This document shows, one piece after another, positions 33,936-42,704 of a DNA stretch of 64,000 nt. The notes beneath the pieces are model-generated. The model saw only the letters and a program-made list of their open reading frames with translations, was not told the DNA's origin and did not search any database. Both the position numbers and the translations under genes were made by a program. The stretch lies in assembly GCF_021538615.1 (NCBI RefSeq), contig NZ_JAJHIZ010000002.1, positions 682,001-746,000 of the forward strand, in the 5' to 3' direction. Every line of letters begins with the position of its first letter. Within the stretch, counting starts at the first letter, position 1. This DNA comes from Niabella agricola. GTDB lineage: Bacteria > Bacteroidota > Bacteroidia > Chitinophagales > Chitinophagaceae.

Positions 33936-34811
33936 TCAGAATTTTAATGTAGACGGAAGGTGACTTTTTACCAGGGTTTCATAATAGGGCTGCAATTTTT
34001 CCCAATCCGGCGGTTCAGGATTTTTAGAATACAGGTCGTAAGGATTGAACATTTTTACCCATTTCAGCATTTTTTTATCATGATCGTCGGTCAGGTACTC
34101 ATAAGCGCCTTCCCGGTGCCAGGCATAAAAAGAATGATAACGAAGCATATACAGCCCTTCTTCCGGCAAATGATCTTTCATGATCTGGTAAATATATTCA
34201 TCGTGTCCCCAGGACATGGTTACATTGCGCAACCCGCATCCCGCTTCATATATTCCCAGTTTGGTACTGTACCGGGGATTGTCGTAATCCGGATTTTCTT
34301 TAAAGAATTCGGGATAAACGATTTTATCCGAATAGGCGCATCCTATCGGAAACGTATCGCCAACAACGGCCCATTGGGGCTCGCCAAAAAGGCAGAGTAC
34401 CTTGCCCATATCGTGCATCAGCCCGGTAAGTACCATCCAGTCCGGATGCCCGTCCCTGCGGATGGCTTCCGAGGTTTGTAACAGGTGCTGAAACTGGTCC
34501 AGGTCAGTATCCGGATCGGAATCGTCCACCAGCTGGTTTAAAAAATCAAACGCATCCCAGACGGTCATCTCTTTCCGGTTAAATTTCAGGAAATCGGCCC
34601 GTTTTTTCATTACAAAATCATGGGTTTGGAAGGTATGGTTTAACCGGTAGAATTCTTTTACCGTTTCCCGCTGCGGATCTTCATAATTGCGGTATTCATC
34701 GGTGCCTTTTGATGTTGCAATGGTTTCGGGATCCGGGTATCTGCGCAGCAAATCATCTTCCCATTCGTCAAGACTGGCCAGGGGGGTATTCTTCGCGTTT
34801 GTTGTACTCAT
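33936..34811 (-). CDS. myo-Inositol oxygenase (MIOX)
   Basis: Oxidises myo-inositol to D-glucuronate with O2 at a mixed-valence di-iron site. 291 residues, like the animal enzyme. All six metal ligands can be matched: H109 (FQHLLQTSE), H133-D134 (LMHDMGK), H203 (SWGHDEY), H226 (RYHSFYAWH) and D259 (NPYDLYSK). Substrate-binding segments around DPDTDLDQFQH and GCAYSDKIVYPEFF are also present. First gene of a probable two-gene inositol unit with the SSS symporter; no uronate isomerase is in the window. MIOX is mainly known from eukaryotes, with scattered bacterial members. Confidence 0.95.
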   Translation of the reverse strand: MSTTNAKNTPLASLDEWEDDLLRRYPDPETIATSKGTDEYRNYEDPQRETVKEFYRLNHTFQTHDFVMKKRADFLKFNRKEMTVWDAFDFLNQLVDDSDPDTDLDQFQHLLQTSEAIRRDGHPDWMVLTGLMHDMGKVLCLFGEPQWAVVGDTFPIGCAYSDKIVYPEFFKENPDYDNPRYSTKLGIYEAGCGLRNVTMSWGHDEYIYQIMKDHLPEEGLYMLRYHSFYAWHREGAYEYLTDDHDKKMLKWVKMFNPYDLYSKNPEPPDWEKLQPYYETLVKSHLPSTLKF

Positions 34812-35040
34812 GATGGCGGTTTAAAAATTAATAAATTTCGAATCGTTTAGTGCTTCTAAACTAGTCAATTTATTTTAAACAGCCGGTGAAATTTAGGATT
34901 TTACCGAGGGGGGCGGTAATTTTTAACAAACTAAGAAACCGGGTACGGGCCTGCCCGGAGATCGCTGGCTGGTACATTTACCTGTAATACCTGTAACATA
35001 TAAATGGCTATAAATGCTAATGGATCCGTATTTTTAAATC

Positions 35041-35184
35041 ATGGCTACCATGAAACACCAGTCGATGCCTGTCATAGGCCGGTATATCGACCCGCTAACT
35101 GATTTAGCCCGCCCGGATGACCAGTCGGACGGTGAAAAAATACCGGAAATTTCAGCACCCGCATCAATTAGCATAGCGGTTTAG
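35041..35184 (+). CDS. Candidate small ORF, 47 residues
   Basis: ATG to TAG with no interruption: begins MATMKHQSMPVIGRYIDPL, then an acidic middle (RPDDQSDGEKIPE) and a small-residue hydrophobic tail (SAPASISIAV). No Shine-Dalgarno, no recognised family, no signal peptide. The composition is peptide-like rather than random, but in a GC-moderate spacer this may arise by chance. It could be a precursor or leader-like peptide, though no processing enzyme is near. Confidence 0.2.
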   Translation: MATMKHQSMPVIGRYIDPLTDLARPDDQSDGEKIPEISAPASISIAV

Positions 35185-35320
35185 CCGGTAAAATTTAGCG
35201 TTCATGTGTTTTAGGACTCCGTCGGGCAATTTCGAGTGGCGTTTTTAACCCTTTGAGCTTCCTGCTGCCGGGGGCTATGCGTGTCGCCTCGAAATTCCCC
35301 GGCATTTACTCCAAAAAGCG

Positions 35321-35328
35321 TACCTTTG
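35321..35328 (+). promoter_or_regulatory. -7 element of lepA
   Basis: TACCTTTG, a perfect TAnnTTTG, 26 bp upstream of the ATG at 35355. No good -33 TTTG at the right distance. Its position inside the longer frame from 35253 argues for the start at 35355. Confidence 0.45.
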
Positions 35329-35354
35329 CAGCCCTTGAAAATGAGGGTATCAGC

Positions 35355-37148
35355 ATGAAGAATATACGGAATTTTTGTATTATAGCACATATCGATCACG
35401 GGAAAAGCACCCTGGCAGACCGCCTGTTACAGTCGACCAATACGATCAGCGACCGCGAAATGATGGACCAGGTGCTGGATGATATGGATCTGGAACGGGA
35501 AAAGGGCATTACCATTAAGAGTCATGCCATCCAGATCAACTACCGGTCCAAAGCCGGTGAAAACTATGTGCTGAACCTGATCGATACACCCGGGCACGTG
35601 GATTTCAGCTACGAGGTGAGCCGCGCCCTGGCCGCTTGTGAAGGAGCGCTCCTGCTGGTGGATGCCACGCAGGGCATTCAGGCACAAACCATCAGCAACC
35701 TGTACCTGGCCATCGATAACGACCTGGAAATTATTCCGGTGATCAACAAGATTGATATGGACGGAGCGATGATCGACGAGGTGAAAGACCAGATTATTGA
35801 CCTGATTGGCTGTAAACCTGAAGATATATTGCTGGCCAGCGGAAGAACCGGTTTGGGTATCGATGCTGTGCTGGAAGCGATTGTTGAGCGAATTCCGGCG
35901 CCCAAGGGGGATCCTGAAGCGCCCTTACAGGCCCTGATCTTTGACAGTGTTTTTAACAGCTTTCGCGGAATCATCGTTTATTACCGGATTCTGAACGGCG
36001 CGCTGAAAAAAGGAGATAAGGTAAAGTTTGTAAGCACCGGTCAGGAATATGAAGCCGATGAAATTGGCATTCTGAAACTGAAAATGACCGAGCGCAATGA
36101 AGTGCTTGCCGGGGATGTGGGGTACATCATCACCGGTATTAAAAATGCCAAGGAGGTAAAGGTAGGGGATACCATCACCCTGGCCAACAATGCCAACCCG
36201 GTGGCCATTAAAGGGTTTGAAGAAGTGAAACCGATGGTATTTGCCGGCATTTACCCGGTGAATACAGATGAGTTTGAAGAATTACGGGATTGTATGGAAA
36301 AGCTCCAGCTGAACGATGCTTCCTTAACCTTTGAGCTGGAAACCTCGCAGGCGCTGGGTTTTGGTTTCCGTTGCGGCTTCCTGGGAATGCTGCATATGGA
36401 AATCATACAGGAGCGGCTGGAACGGGAGTTTAATCAAACTGTTATTACTACCGTACCGAACGTAAGCTTTATTGCACATACAACAAAGGGTGAAAAGATC
36501 ATTGTAAATAATCCGACAGAGTTCCCGGATCCGGTAAAAACCGACCGGATCGAAGAACCTTATATTAAGGCGCAAATCATTACCAAGCCGGATTATATCG
36601 GTAATATCATGACTCTTTGCCTCGGTAAACGTGGTATCCTGATTAACCAGAGCTACCTGACCACAACACGTGTGGAGCTGATTTTTGAGATGCCGCTGAC
36701 GGAAATCGTATTTGACTTTTACGATAAACTGAAATCCCAGACCCGGGGATATGCATCCTTTGATTATCATCCGCTGGGATACCGCGAAAGCGATATCGTA
36801 AAAATGGATATTTTATTGAATAGCGATAAAGTGGATGCGTTGAGTGCACTGATCCACCGCAGCCGTGCACATGATTTCGGCAGGAAGCTGTGTGAAAAAT
36901 TAAAGGAGTTGTTGCCGCGTCAGCAATTCCAGATCGCGATACAGGCGGCTATCGGCGCCAAGATCGTGGCGCGGGAAAATATCTCTGCCATGCGGAAGGA
37001 TGTTACTGCAAAATGTTACGGAGGAGATATCAGCCGGAAACGGAAACTACTGGAAAAACAAAAAGAAGGAAAAAAGCGGATGCGCCAGATTGGTAACGTA
37101 GAAGTGCCGCAGGAAGCGTTTCTGGCGGTGCTGAAGCTGGATGATTAG
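35355..37148 (+). CDS. lepA: Elongation factor 4 (LepA), ribosome-associated GTPase
   Basis: 597 residues, the normal size, from the start at 35355 ([20 protein letters not shown]), chosen over 35253 on homology and promoter position. G1 is AHIDHGKST (11-19); G2/G3 follow as [11 protein letters not shown] and DTPGHVDF; G4 is NKIDMD. The C-terminal LepA-specific domain contains [45 protein letters not shown]. Acts on stalled or mispositioned ribosomes. Appears to be transcribed alone; ispD follows after 168 bp. Confidence 0.97.
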   Translation: MKNIRNFCIIAHIDHGKSTLADRLLQSTNTISDREMMDQVLDDMDLEREKGITIKSHAIQINYRSKAGENYVLNLIDTPGHVDFSYEVSRALAACEGALLLVDATQGIQAQTISNLYLAIDNDLEIIPVINKIDMDGAMIDEVKDQIIDLIGCKPEDILLASGRTGLGIDAVLEAIVERIPAPKGDPEAPLQALIFDSVFNSFRGIIVYYRILNGALKKGDKVKFVSTGQEYEADEIGILKLKMTERNEVLAGDVGYIITGIKNAKEVKVGDTITLANNANPVAIKGFEEVKPMVFAGIYPVNTDEFEELRDCMEKLQLNDASLTFELETSQALGFGFRCGFLGMLHMEIIQERLEREFNQTVITTVPNVSFIAHTTKGEKIIVNNPTEFPDPVKTDRIEEPYIKAQIITKPDYIGNIMTLCLGKRGILINQSYLTTTRVELIFEMPLTEIVFDFYDKLKSQTRGYASFDYHPLGYRESDIVKMDILLNSDKVDALSALIHRSRAHDFGRKLCEKLKELLPRQQFQIAIQAAIGAKIVARENISAMRKDVTAKCYGGDISRKRKLLEKQKEGKKRMRQIGNVEVPQEAFLAVLKLDD

Positions 37149-37316
37149 ACCCGCAAAGACTGGTCATCAGGATCAGCTTTCAGTTGTCGGCCGGTATCAA
37201 AATGCAAGGCCAGCAGCCTAAGATCTAACAGCAGATGACTCGCAAATTAAAAATGTCTTTACGTATCGATGTCCTGTTTTAAGAACGGGCAGTGGTATTA
37301 AAAAATAGGAATAGGA

Positions 37317-37991
37317 ATGAAGAAGACTGCGGTTATTGTTGCAGGAGGTTCAGGAGTGCGGATGGGGGCTGAACTGCCCAAACAGTTCTTACTACTAAAG
37401 AACAAGCCTCTTTTGTATTATACGATTGATACGTTTTTAAAGACCTATGAGGACCTGGATATGGTGCTGGTATTGCCGGAGGCGTATACTGATATGGGCC
37501 AGGAGATCATCGATGCCTATTTTGATAAAGACCGTGTGCGTATTACCATTGGTGGTGCCACCCGTTTTGAGTCGGTAAAGAATGGCCTGAAGCTGGTAGA
37601 AGATGAAGCGATTATTTTCGTACACGATGCTGTACGCTGCCTGGTTTCACCGGAACTGATCCGGCGGTGTTATGAACAGGCGGTTGAAACCGGTAGTGCC
37701 ATCCCGGTTGTTGCTGCCAGTGATAGTGTACGGTTGCTTACCGAAGACGGCAGTGATGCGCTTGATCGCGGCAAAGTTGTACTGGTGCAAACCCCGCAGG
37801 TATTTCACAGCAAATTGCTGATCCCGGCTTTCTCCATTGAACAAAAAGAAAAGTTTACAGACGAAGCTTCCGTAGTGGAAGCTTTTGGCATGAAGGTTTC
37901 GCTGGTGGAAGGAGAAAAGAATAATATAAAGGTCACGCATCCGCCCGACCTGGTGATCGCGGAACAATTGTTAAACGGAAGTCAGGTTTAA
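37317..37991 (+). CDS. ispD: 2-C-methyl-D-erythritol 4-phosphate cytidylyltransferase
   Basis: Third step of the MEP isoprenoid pathway: MEP + CTP to CDP-ME. 224 residues. CTP-binding N-terminus AGGSGVRMGAELPKQFLLL with the catalytic Arg and Lys; FVHDAVRCLVSPELIRRC and QTPQVFHSKLL later; DEASVVEAFG near the C-terminus. All typical. Its last 4 bp overlap the convergent small membrane protein gene. Confidence 0.96.
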   Translation: MKKTAVIVAGGSGVRMGAELPKQFLLLKNKPLLYYTIDTFLKTYEDLDMVLVLPEAYTDMGQEIIDAYFDKDRVRITIGGATRFESVKNGLKLVEDEAIIFVHDAVRCLVSPELIRRCYEQAVETGSAIPVVAASDSVRLLTEDGSDALDRGKVVLVQTPQVFHSKLLIPAFSIEQKEKFTDEASVVEAFGMKVSLVEGEKNNIKVTHPPDLVIAEQLLNGSQV

Positions 37992-38206
37992 TGCTGATAA
38001 AGCCGGTAGAGCCAGGCCATCAGCAACAATCCCCCGCAAAGCGTAGCTGCAATACTTACAAACAACAACAGCCCGAAACTGATGATCTGTGCCCATGTTT
38101 CTGAAGCCAACAATTTTTGGTTGATGTAACGGTACAGGTAAAACCCCGTCAATAACATTAAGGGCAATACACAGATCGTAATCAGGAGCTGGAAGGTTGT
38201 CATCAC
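37988..38206 (-). CDS. Small two-helix membrane protein, unknown function
   Basis: 72 residues with two hydrophobic helices (about 4-26 and 42-67) separated by a polar loop (RYINQKLLASETW). The first two codons are both ATG. The stop overlaps the end of ispD tail-to-tail and the start lies 14 bp from the MDR gene's stop, so it could be the second gene downstream of that oxidoreductase. No family recognised. Confidence 0.6.
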   Translation of the reverse strand: MMTTFQLLITICVLPLMLLTGFYLYRYINQKLLASETWAQIISFGLLLFVSIAATLCGGLLLMAWLYRLYQH

Positions 38207-38220
38207 TGGAACCTATGATG

Positions 38221-39141
38221 TTAAGGATTCAGGAGCAGTTTTCCTGTTCGATGACCGGTCTTTATAGCCTGGAGCGCGGCTTTCGCATCGGATAATACAT
38301 ATACTTTTTCTATCGTGACCTTTAAAATGCCCCCAGCAAGTTGTTGCAGAATCTGCTCCAGCCGGCTGGCATTCGGTCCTCCGAAAATCATTTTTGCAGA
38401 TACCTGGTGCTGCGCCGCCTTGTCTTTCGAAGGTGGTTGTACCAGGCTGATGAGCCGGCCGCCCTGCTTGAGTACGGAAAAAGAATCTTCCTGAGTTTTG
38501 CCGCCAACTGTATCCAGTACCAGGTCTATTTCCCCTGCCAGCCCCGTAAAGTCCTGTGTTGTATAATCAATAAATACATCCGCACCCAGGTCTTTAACGC
38601 GTTGTTCATTTGTGCCCGAACCGGTGGCAATTACATAGGCCCCGGCTGCTTTTGCGAGTTGTACGGCCATCGTACCAATTGCTCCGGAAGCCCCATGAAT
38701 GAGGATCTTTTCACCGGCTTTCAGGTGGCCCTCTTCCAGGATCGCCTTGGAAGCCGTAAGTGCCGCTACCGGAATGGCTGCTGCTGCTTCAAAAGAAACC
38801 GTTTCCGGCTTTTTTACGATATCGGTTGCTTTTACTACAGCATATTCGGCATAACAGCCGCCAAAAGTGCCCAGGTTGCCGCAAACCGCGTCGCCGGGCT
38901 GAAAACCGGTAACGCCTTCTCCCGTAGCCTCAACAATACCAGAAAGCTCAGAGCCTGGTATTACCGGTAGCTGAACGCCAACTTCTTTCCCATATACTTC
39001 GATCACTTTTTGATCATAGGGATTTACTGCAGCGAAGCCCACTTTTACCAAAATTTCTCCGGCCTGAGGTTGGGGAACCGGCAGCTCCTTGAATTGAAGG
39101 TTATCGATGCTTCCGAAATGTTCAAGAACGATCGCTTTCAT
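38221..39141 (-). CDS. NADP-dependent MDR oxidoreductase (quinone oxidoreductase-like)
   Basis: 306 residues. N-terminal GroES-like domain (QPQAGEILVKVGFAAVNPYDQKVIEVYG; GSELSGIVEATGEGVTGFQPGD) and Rossmann domain with ILIHGASGAIGTMAVQLAKAAGAYVIATG. Zinc-ligand cysteines of alcohol dehydrogenases are absent, so it belongs to the zinc-free quinone reductase-like branch. Substrate unknown. Confidence 0.92.
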   Translation of the reverse strand: MKAIVLEHFGSIDNLQFKELPVPQPQAGEILVKVGFAAVNPYDQKVIEVYGKEVGVQLPVIPGSELSGIVEATGEGVTGFQPGDAVCGNLGTFGGCYAEYAVVKATDIVKKPETVSFEAAAAIPVAALTASKAILEEGHLKAGEKILIHGASGAIGTMAVQLAKAAGAYVIATGSGTNEQRVKDLGADVFIDYTTQDFTGLAGEIDLVLDTVGGKTQEDSFSVLKQGGRLISLVQPPSKDKAAQHQVSAKMIFGGPNASRLEQILQQLAGGILKVTIEKVYVLSDAKAALQAIKTGHRTGKLLLNP

Positions 39142-39301
39142 CTGTTTGTATTTGTAAGTATGTTTCTTTTTTCCTCTTTTTTAACACCCGGGCCATTGCA
39201 GGCGGTCCGATACTGAAAATCTTATTGGATTTTCAGCTGGGAGGCCGGCGCATACAAATAGCCGTACTACTTTATCCGGAGGCTGCCAGAGTAGCGCCGG
39301 C
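39142..39301. other. Spacer with one hairpin
   Basis: Contains a 9-bp hairpin CTGAAAATC/GATTTTCAG (39213-39236, loop TTATTG) without a U-tract. No gene seen. Confidence 0.5.
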
Positions 39302-39453
39302 TTAAACGGCGAATAACTCCTTATGGCCTACACCCAGCCGTATCTTAGCATTCAGCATAATGCCGGATCCCGGAAGATCCGTTGCCCGGTAATATTCGGA
39401 AGTTTGGGCAGATATGCCCTTACTTCTCCAGCCAATGCTTCATCGTATGCCAT
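39302..39453 (-). pseudogene. Remnant of a TfoX N-terminal-domain gene
   Basis: On the minus strand from ATG at 39453 the frame reads MAYDEALAGEVRAYLPKLPN ITGQRIF, which is the characteristic start of TfoX-N proteins (MAYDEALAxRVR...). It then stops (TGA). In the next frame, overlapping, the sequence reads IMLNAKIRLGVGHKELFAV and then TAA at 39302, matching the next beta-hairpin of that family (FMVNGKMxxGV). So there is a frameshift with a small deletion and a truncated end; about 50 of about 110 residues remain. Too short for normal gene calling. Confidence 0.55.
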
Positions 39454-39485
39454 AATACAGGGTGGTACTGAAACTTCCCTCTAAG

Positions 39486-40721
39486 TTAGTGCTTCTCTTC
39501 CAGTTCGGCTATTTTTTTCCGGATCAGCCGGCGGTCGCTTTCAGATCGTGCCATTCGTTTTGCGGTTTGCAAAAGTTCCCGGGCTTTGTGGGAATCAAGA
39601 TGCTCGTATAGTGTTCCTAATAGTACAAAATAGAAATGATTATCGGTCAGTTTTAATTTTTCGGCTTCAGCAATGGCTTCTTCAATGCTGTTGGCCTTAG
39701 CCAGGGCATAGGTACGGTTCAATGCGGCTATGGGGGTGTATTCCAGCATCAGGAGTTTGTTGTATAACTGCAGGATGGCTTCCCATTTTTCTTTGCTGTC
39801 TTCGGGGTGGGTATGCCAGTATGCAATGCCTGCTTCCAGGTGGAATTTACTCACCTGGTTACCGCTGGCGGAGTTGTTCAGATAAAAAATGCCTTTTTCA
39901 ATCAGGTCTTTGTTCCAGAGCCGGGTGTCCTGGTCTTCATAAAGAATCATTTCTCCATTGCTGTTCGTCCGGGCTTCAAAGCGGGAGGCATGAAAGCACA
40001 TGAGTCCCATCAGTGCATTTGCCGCCGGGGTATTGGTGAACGCGTTTCCCAGCAACAGCAGGCAAAGACGCATCGCTTCCATACAACAATCTCTTTTCAG
40101 AGGATGATGTCCCGAAACGGAATAATAGCCTTCGTTAAAGAGCAGGTAAAGGGTGGTTAATACCGTTTCCATCCGCTCTGCTACCATCTGAACCGTAGGC
40201 GGGGCAATAGCGATTTTTTCTTCCCGCAGCTTTTCCTTGGCGCGTTTCAGCCGTTTATAAACCGTTTCCTTGTTGGTTAAAAAGGCATCGGCTATTTCCT
40301 GTACGCCAAAACCGCAAAGCAGGTTTAATGCCAGGGCGATCTGTGCTTCCTTTGAAACCGAGGAGTGACATACGGTAAAAATCATAGCCAGCTGGCTGTC
40401 GCTGATAGCAGTGGAGGAGAGGTCGATATCTGTTCCGGTATTCACAGGCTGGTATTTCAGGTCTGCGACAATCTTCTTCTCAAAAAGCTGATGACGTTTT
40501 AAGTAGTTACGGGTTTTGTTTTTGGCAACGGTATACAACCAGGCTACCGGATTTTCCGGGACCCCCTTCATCCCCCAAAGTTCTGCAGCCGTAAGAAAAG
40601 TATCGCTTACGATATCTTCTGCCACTTCCATATAATCGATGCCAAAATGATTACAGAGTACAGCAATGATTTTGCTGTACTCTGTACGGAATAAGTGGGG
40701 GAGCAGGTCAGATTTTTCCAT
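39486..40721 (-). CDS. ECF42-type RNA polymerase sigma factor with C-terminal extension
   Basis: 411 residues, twice the usual ECF size. Sigma regions 2 and 4 occupy about 1-180 (VAEDIVSDTFLTAAELW, NPVAWLYTVAKNKTRNYLKR; GFGVQEIADAFLTNKETVYKRLKRAKEKL). The rest is a helical TPR-like domain with the group markers LFNEGYYSVSG and ALNRTYALAK. ECF42 factors are typically encoded with DGPF/YCII-like proteins rather than anti-sigma factors, and one lies just upstream (40853-41194). The extension is thought to control activity in place of an anti-sigma. Confidence 0.92.
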   Translation of the reverse strand: MEKSDLLPHLFRTEYSKIIAVLCNHFGIDYMEVAEDIVSDTFLTAAELWGMKGVPENPVAWLYTVAKNKTRNYLKRHQLFEKKIVADLKYQPVNTGTDIDLSSTAISDSQLAMIFTVCHSSVSKEAQIALALNLLCGFGVQEIADAFLTNKETVYKRLKRAKEKLREEKIAIAPPTVQMVAERMETVLTTLYLLFNEGYYSVSGHHPLKRDCCMEAMRLCLLLLGNAFTNTPAANALMGLMCFHASRFEARTNSNGEMILYEDQDTRLWNKDLIEKGIFYLNNSASGNQVSKFHLEAGIAYWHTHPEDSKEKWEAILQLYNKLLMLEYTPIAALNRTYALAKANSIEEAIAEAEKLKLTDNHFYFVLLGTLYEHLDSHKARELLQTAKRMARSESDRRLIRKKIAELEEKH

Positions 40722-40852
40722 GATCGTATATTAATGCAGCCGATATGCAAATATCCGGATGCAATGTTTGCTGTATAACATGTGGGGTTGATTTTTATTC
40801 AGCAACTGAAGCACTGCTTCATACCCCGGCGGCTATTTCCCCGTCTACCTGT

Positions 40853-41194
40853 TTACAGGACACTGATTTCGCGGACCTCCACGGAGCCTCCGATCTCATA
40901 AACCGGGCATCCCAGCGCAATTGCTGCGGCCTCATCAATGGTTGAGGCCTTTACAACAATATAACCTCCCAGGCTTTCTTTGATTTCGCAAAATGGTCCG
41001 TCGGTAATTACATTTCCGGGCCGGATCACCCTTCCGCCGGTTTCCAGCCGGTTGCCGCGGTCGGCCAGTTTGTTCTGTGCTGCAATACCACCGATCCAAT
41101 CCATCCATTTTTTGGTCATGGATTGCAACTCCTCCGGGGAGCGTTTAACATATGCTACATAATCGGCACGGAACAGGAATAAAAAATCTTTCAT
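40853..41194 (-). CDS. YCII-related DGPF-domain protein
   Basis: 113 residues. Starts MKDFLFLFRADYVAYVKRSPEEL, includes the segment VITDGPFCEIKESLGGY that gives the DGPF family its name, and ends with a beta segment GGSVEVREISVL. Members form small ferredoxin-like dimers and are habitual partners of ECF42 sigma factors, as here (131 bp before the sigma gene). It may sense or bind a small ligand; no enzymatic activity is established. Confidence 0.9.
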   Translation of the reverse strand: MKDFLFLFRADYVAYVKRSPEELQSMTKKWMDWIGGIAAQNKLADRGNRLETGGRVIRPGNVITDGPFCEIKESLGGYIVVKASTIDEAAAIALGCPVYEIGGSVEVREISVL

Positions 41195-41223
41195 AAAAGA
41201 ATGTTTAAAAGTTACAGAGATTG

Positions 41224-41685
41224 TTATGCAAACTGACCCACTTTGTATGTACCTACGGGTGCACCAAAGGCTATATTAAAACGATTATAAGTGTTAATCG
41301 TCGTTACGGCCAGGGTCAGGTCCACCAACTCCTTTTCGGTAAAATGTGCTTTTGCGTTATTATATACATCGTCTGGCACCAGCGTACTGCTTAATTTGGT
41401 TAATGCTTCTGCCCAGGCCAGTGCAGCCCGCTCTTTGTCGCTGTAAAACGGGGCTTCCCTCCAGGCATCCAATACGTACAGGCGTTGCTCGGTTTCCCCG
41501 CCCGCTCTCAGGTCTTTCGCGTGCATATCCAGGCAAAAGGCACAGCCATTGATCTGCGACACCCGGTAATAGATCAGGTGTAAAAGCTGCTGATCGAGTG
41601 TGGTTTGCTTCAGGTACCTTCCCAGGGGATATAAGGCGGCCAATGCATCTTTTCCGGTTTCGGTGAATTTGATTCTTTGTTCCAT
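41224..41685 (-). CDS. AhpD-like carboxymuconolactone decarboxylase family protein
   Basis: 153 residues, all helical, with the redox motif C-x-x-C and downstream His in NGCAFCLDMHAKDLR, as in alkylhydroperoxidase AhpD-like proteins that reduce peroxides or react with thiols. It is the first gene of a likely operon with the DGPF protein (29 bp gap) and the ECF42 sigma. The arrangement suggests an oxidative or chemical stress output controlled by the sigma factor (inference). Confidence 0.92.
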   Translation of the reverse strand: MEQRIKFTETGKDALAALYPLGRYLKQTTLDQQLLHLIYYRVSQINGCAFCLDMHAKDLRAGGETEQRLYVLDAWREAPFYSDKERAALAWAEALTKLSSTLVPDDVYNNAKAHFTEKELVDLTLAVTTINTYNRFNIAFGAPVGTYKVGQFA

Positions 41686-41780
41686 GGTTTCAATTTTTAA
41701 TTCCCGCGGAGCGGGACGGTTATTAAATGATTACACCTTCATAACAACCGGTTGGTATGAAATTGGACAAATCCTGAAAA

Positions 41781-42704
41781 TTATTTTTTAAAAATTTTTA
41801 AGGGCCACCGGAGACGGTTCCATTTTACAGAATAATAAGGCTCGGGAACAGCGCCGAATTTTTTGTAAAAAGCCTCGATGCCCGGAATGCTGCTGCCTTC
41901 AAAATCAAGAATCAGTCCCGATCCGGAAAATTCCCGGATCAGCTGATCGTATAAAAAATAATTGGCGTTCCGCTTCCGGCCGCTGAGGGTGGTAGCCGAA
42001 CAGAGGTTGTAAATCCGCTGGTGGTCGCAAAAAAAGAGGCTGATGGCAAGAAGCGCACCTTTTTCATCTTTTACCGTCCGGGTAAAGCAATTTCCTGAGG
42101 GACTCAACACTTCTGCCAGGTTCCTTAATGGTATATAATCGCGGTTAACTAGCTGCATGCGCTGCTGATATCCTTGCTGGTAGGCGTTGATTGCATTAAT
42201 AATATCCAGTTCAGCATCATAGATGAACTGCTGTTTCAATGCGGGTTTCAGGCTGTTGTGCACCAGGCTTTTGGAATAACGCCGATGGATTTCGGCATAA
42301 GAGGCTTGCAATGGCAGCACATAATTCTTCCGTTCAAAACAGGATACGCTTTCAACCGGTGTATTCAGCCAAACGTCACCAAATGCATATAAATGCATAG
42401 CCTGCTGAAGAAATAGCTCTCCTGCTTCCATAACTTCCGGATGCTGGGTGTAAAATCCCAACTGCTGGGTAAACCGGGGTTGTGCCAGGTATCGGATCCC
42501 GTATTTTTTTTTTGCGGTAAGAGGCATTACTACCGAATAATCTTCGTTGATCAGGGCGCCCCAGTTGGGAGCAAGATGATCAAGCCAGGTGCTGAGCGCA
42601 TAGATCCGGTACTGGCTGCTTTTTTTTACAAAAGCGTCCCAGCGACCGGCGTCGATCGCATCCCTGTTATAAAACCGGATATGAGCCGTATGGGTGCGCA
42701 CCAT
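41781..42704 (-). CDS. BioF2/FemAB-like GNAT-fold acyl- or aminoacyltransferase of the polysaccharide operon
   Basis: 307 residues. A long GNAT-type fold with QLGFYTQHPEV in the N-terminal half and KDEKGALLAISLFFCDHQRIYNLCSAT...ANYFLYDQLIREFSGSGLILDFEGSSIPGIEAFYKKFGA in the C-terminal half, as in PF13480 (BioF2-like, FemAB relatives). Such proteins next to sugar transferases are thought to modify envelope polysaccharides. Its start codon overlaps the preceding sugar transferase stop (TAATG), indicating translational coupling. Confidence 0.8.
   Translation of the reverse strand: MVRTHTAHIRFYNRDAIDAGRWDAFVKKSSQYRIYALSTWLDHLAPNWGALINEDYSVVMPLTAKKKYGIRYLAQPRFTQQLGFYTQHPEVMEAGELFLQQAMHLYAFGDVWLNTPVESVSCFERKNYVLPLQASYAEIHRRYSKSLVHNSLKPALKQQFIYDAELDIINAINAYQQGYQQRMQLVNRDYIPLRNLAEVLSPSGNCFTRTVKDEKGALLAISLFFCDHQRIYNLCSATTLSGRKRNANYFLYDQLIREFSGSGLILDFEGSSIPGIEAFYKKFGAVPEPYYSVKWNRLRWPLKIFKK

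Larger units (their letters stand above)
34812..35354. other. Mostly gene-less spacer between divergent inositol and lepA units
   Basis: Over 500 bp. Nothing is firmly supported except a -7-like TACCTTTG at 35321-35328 and a 47-codon frame at 35041-35184 (listed separately). The longer lepA frame from 35253 falls inside and is not used. Confidence 0.5.

Noticed and set aside
35253..35354. N-terminal extension of LepA by 34 residues
   Set aside because: No homologue starts like this and a -7 promoter element lies inside.
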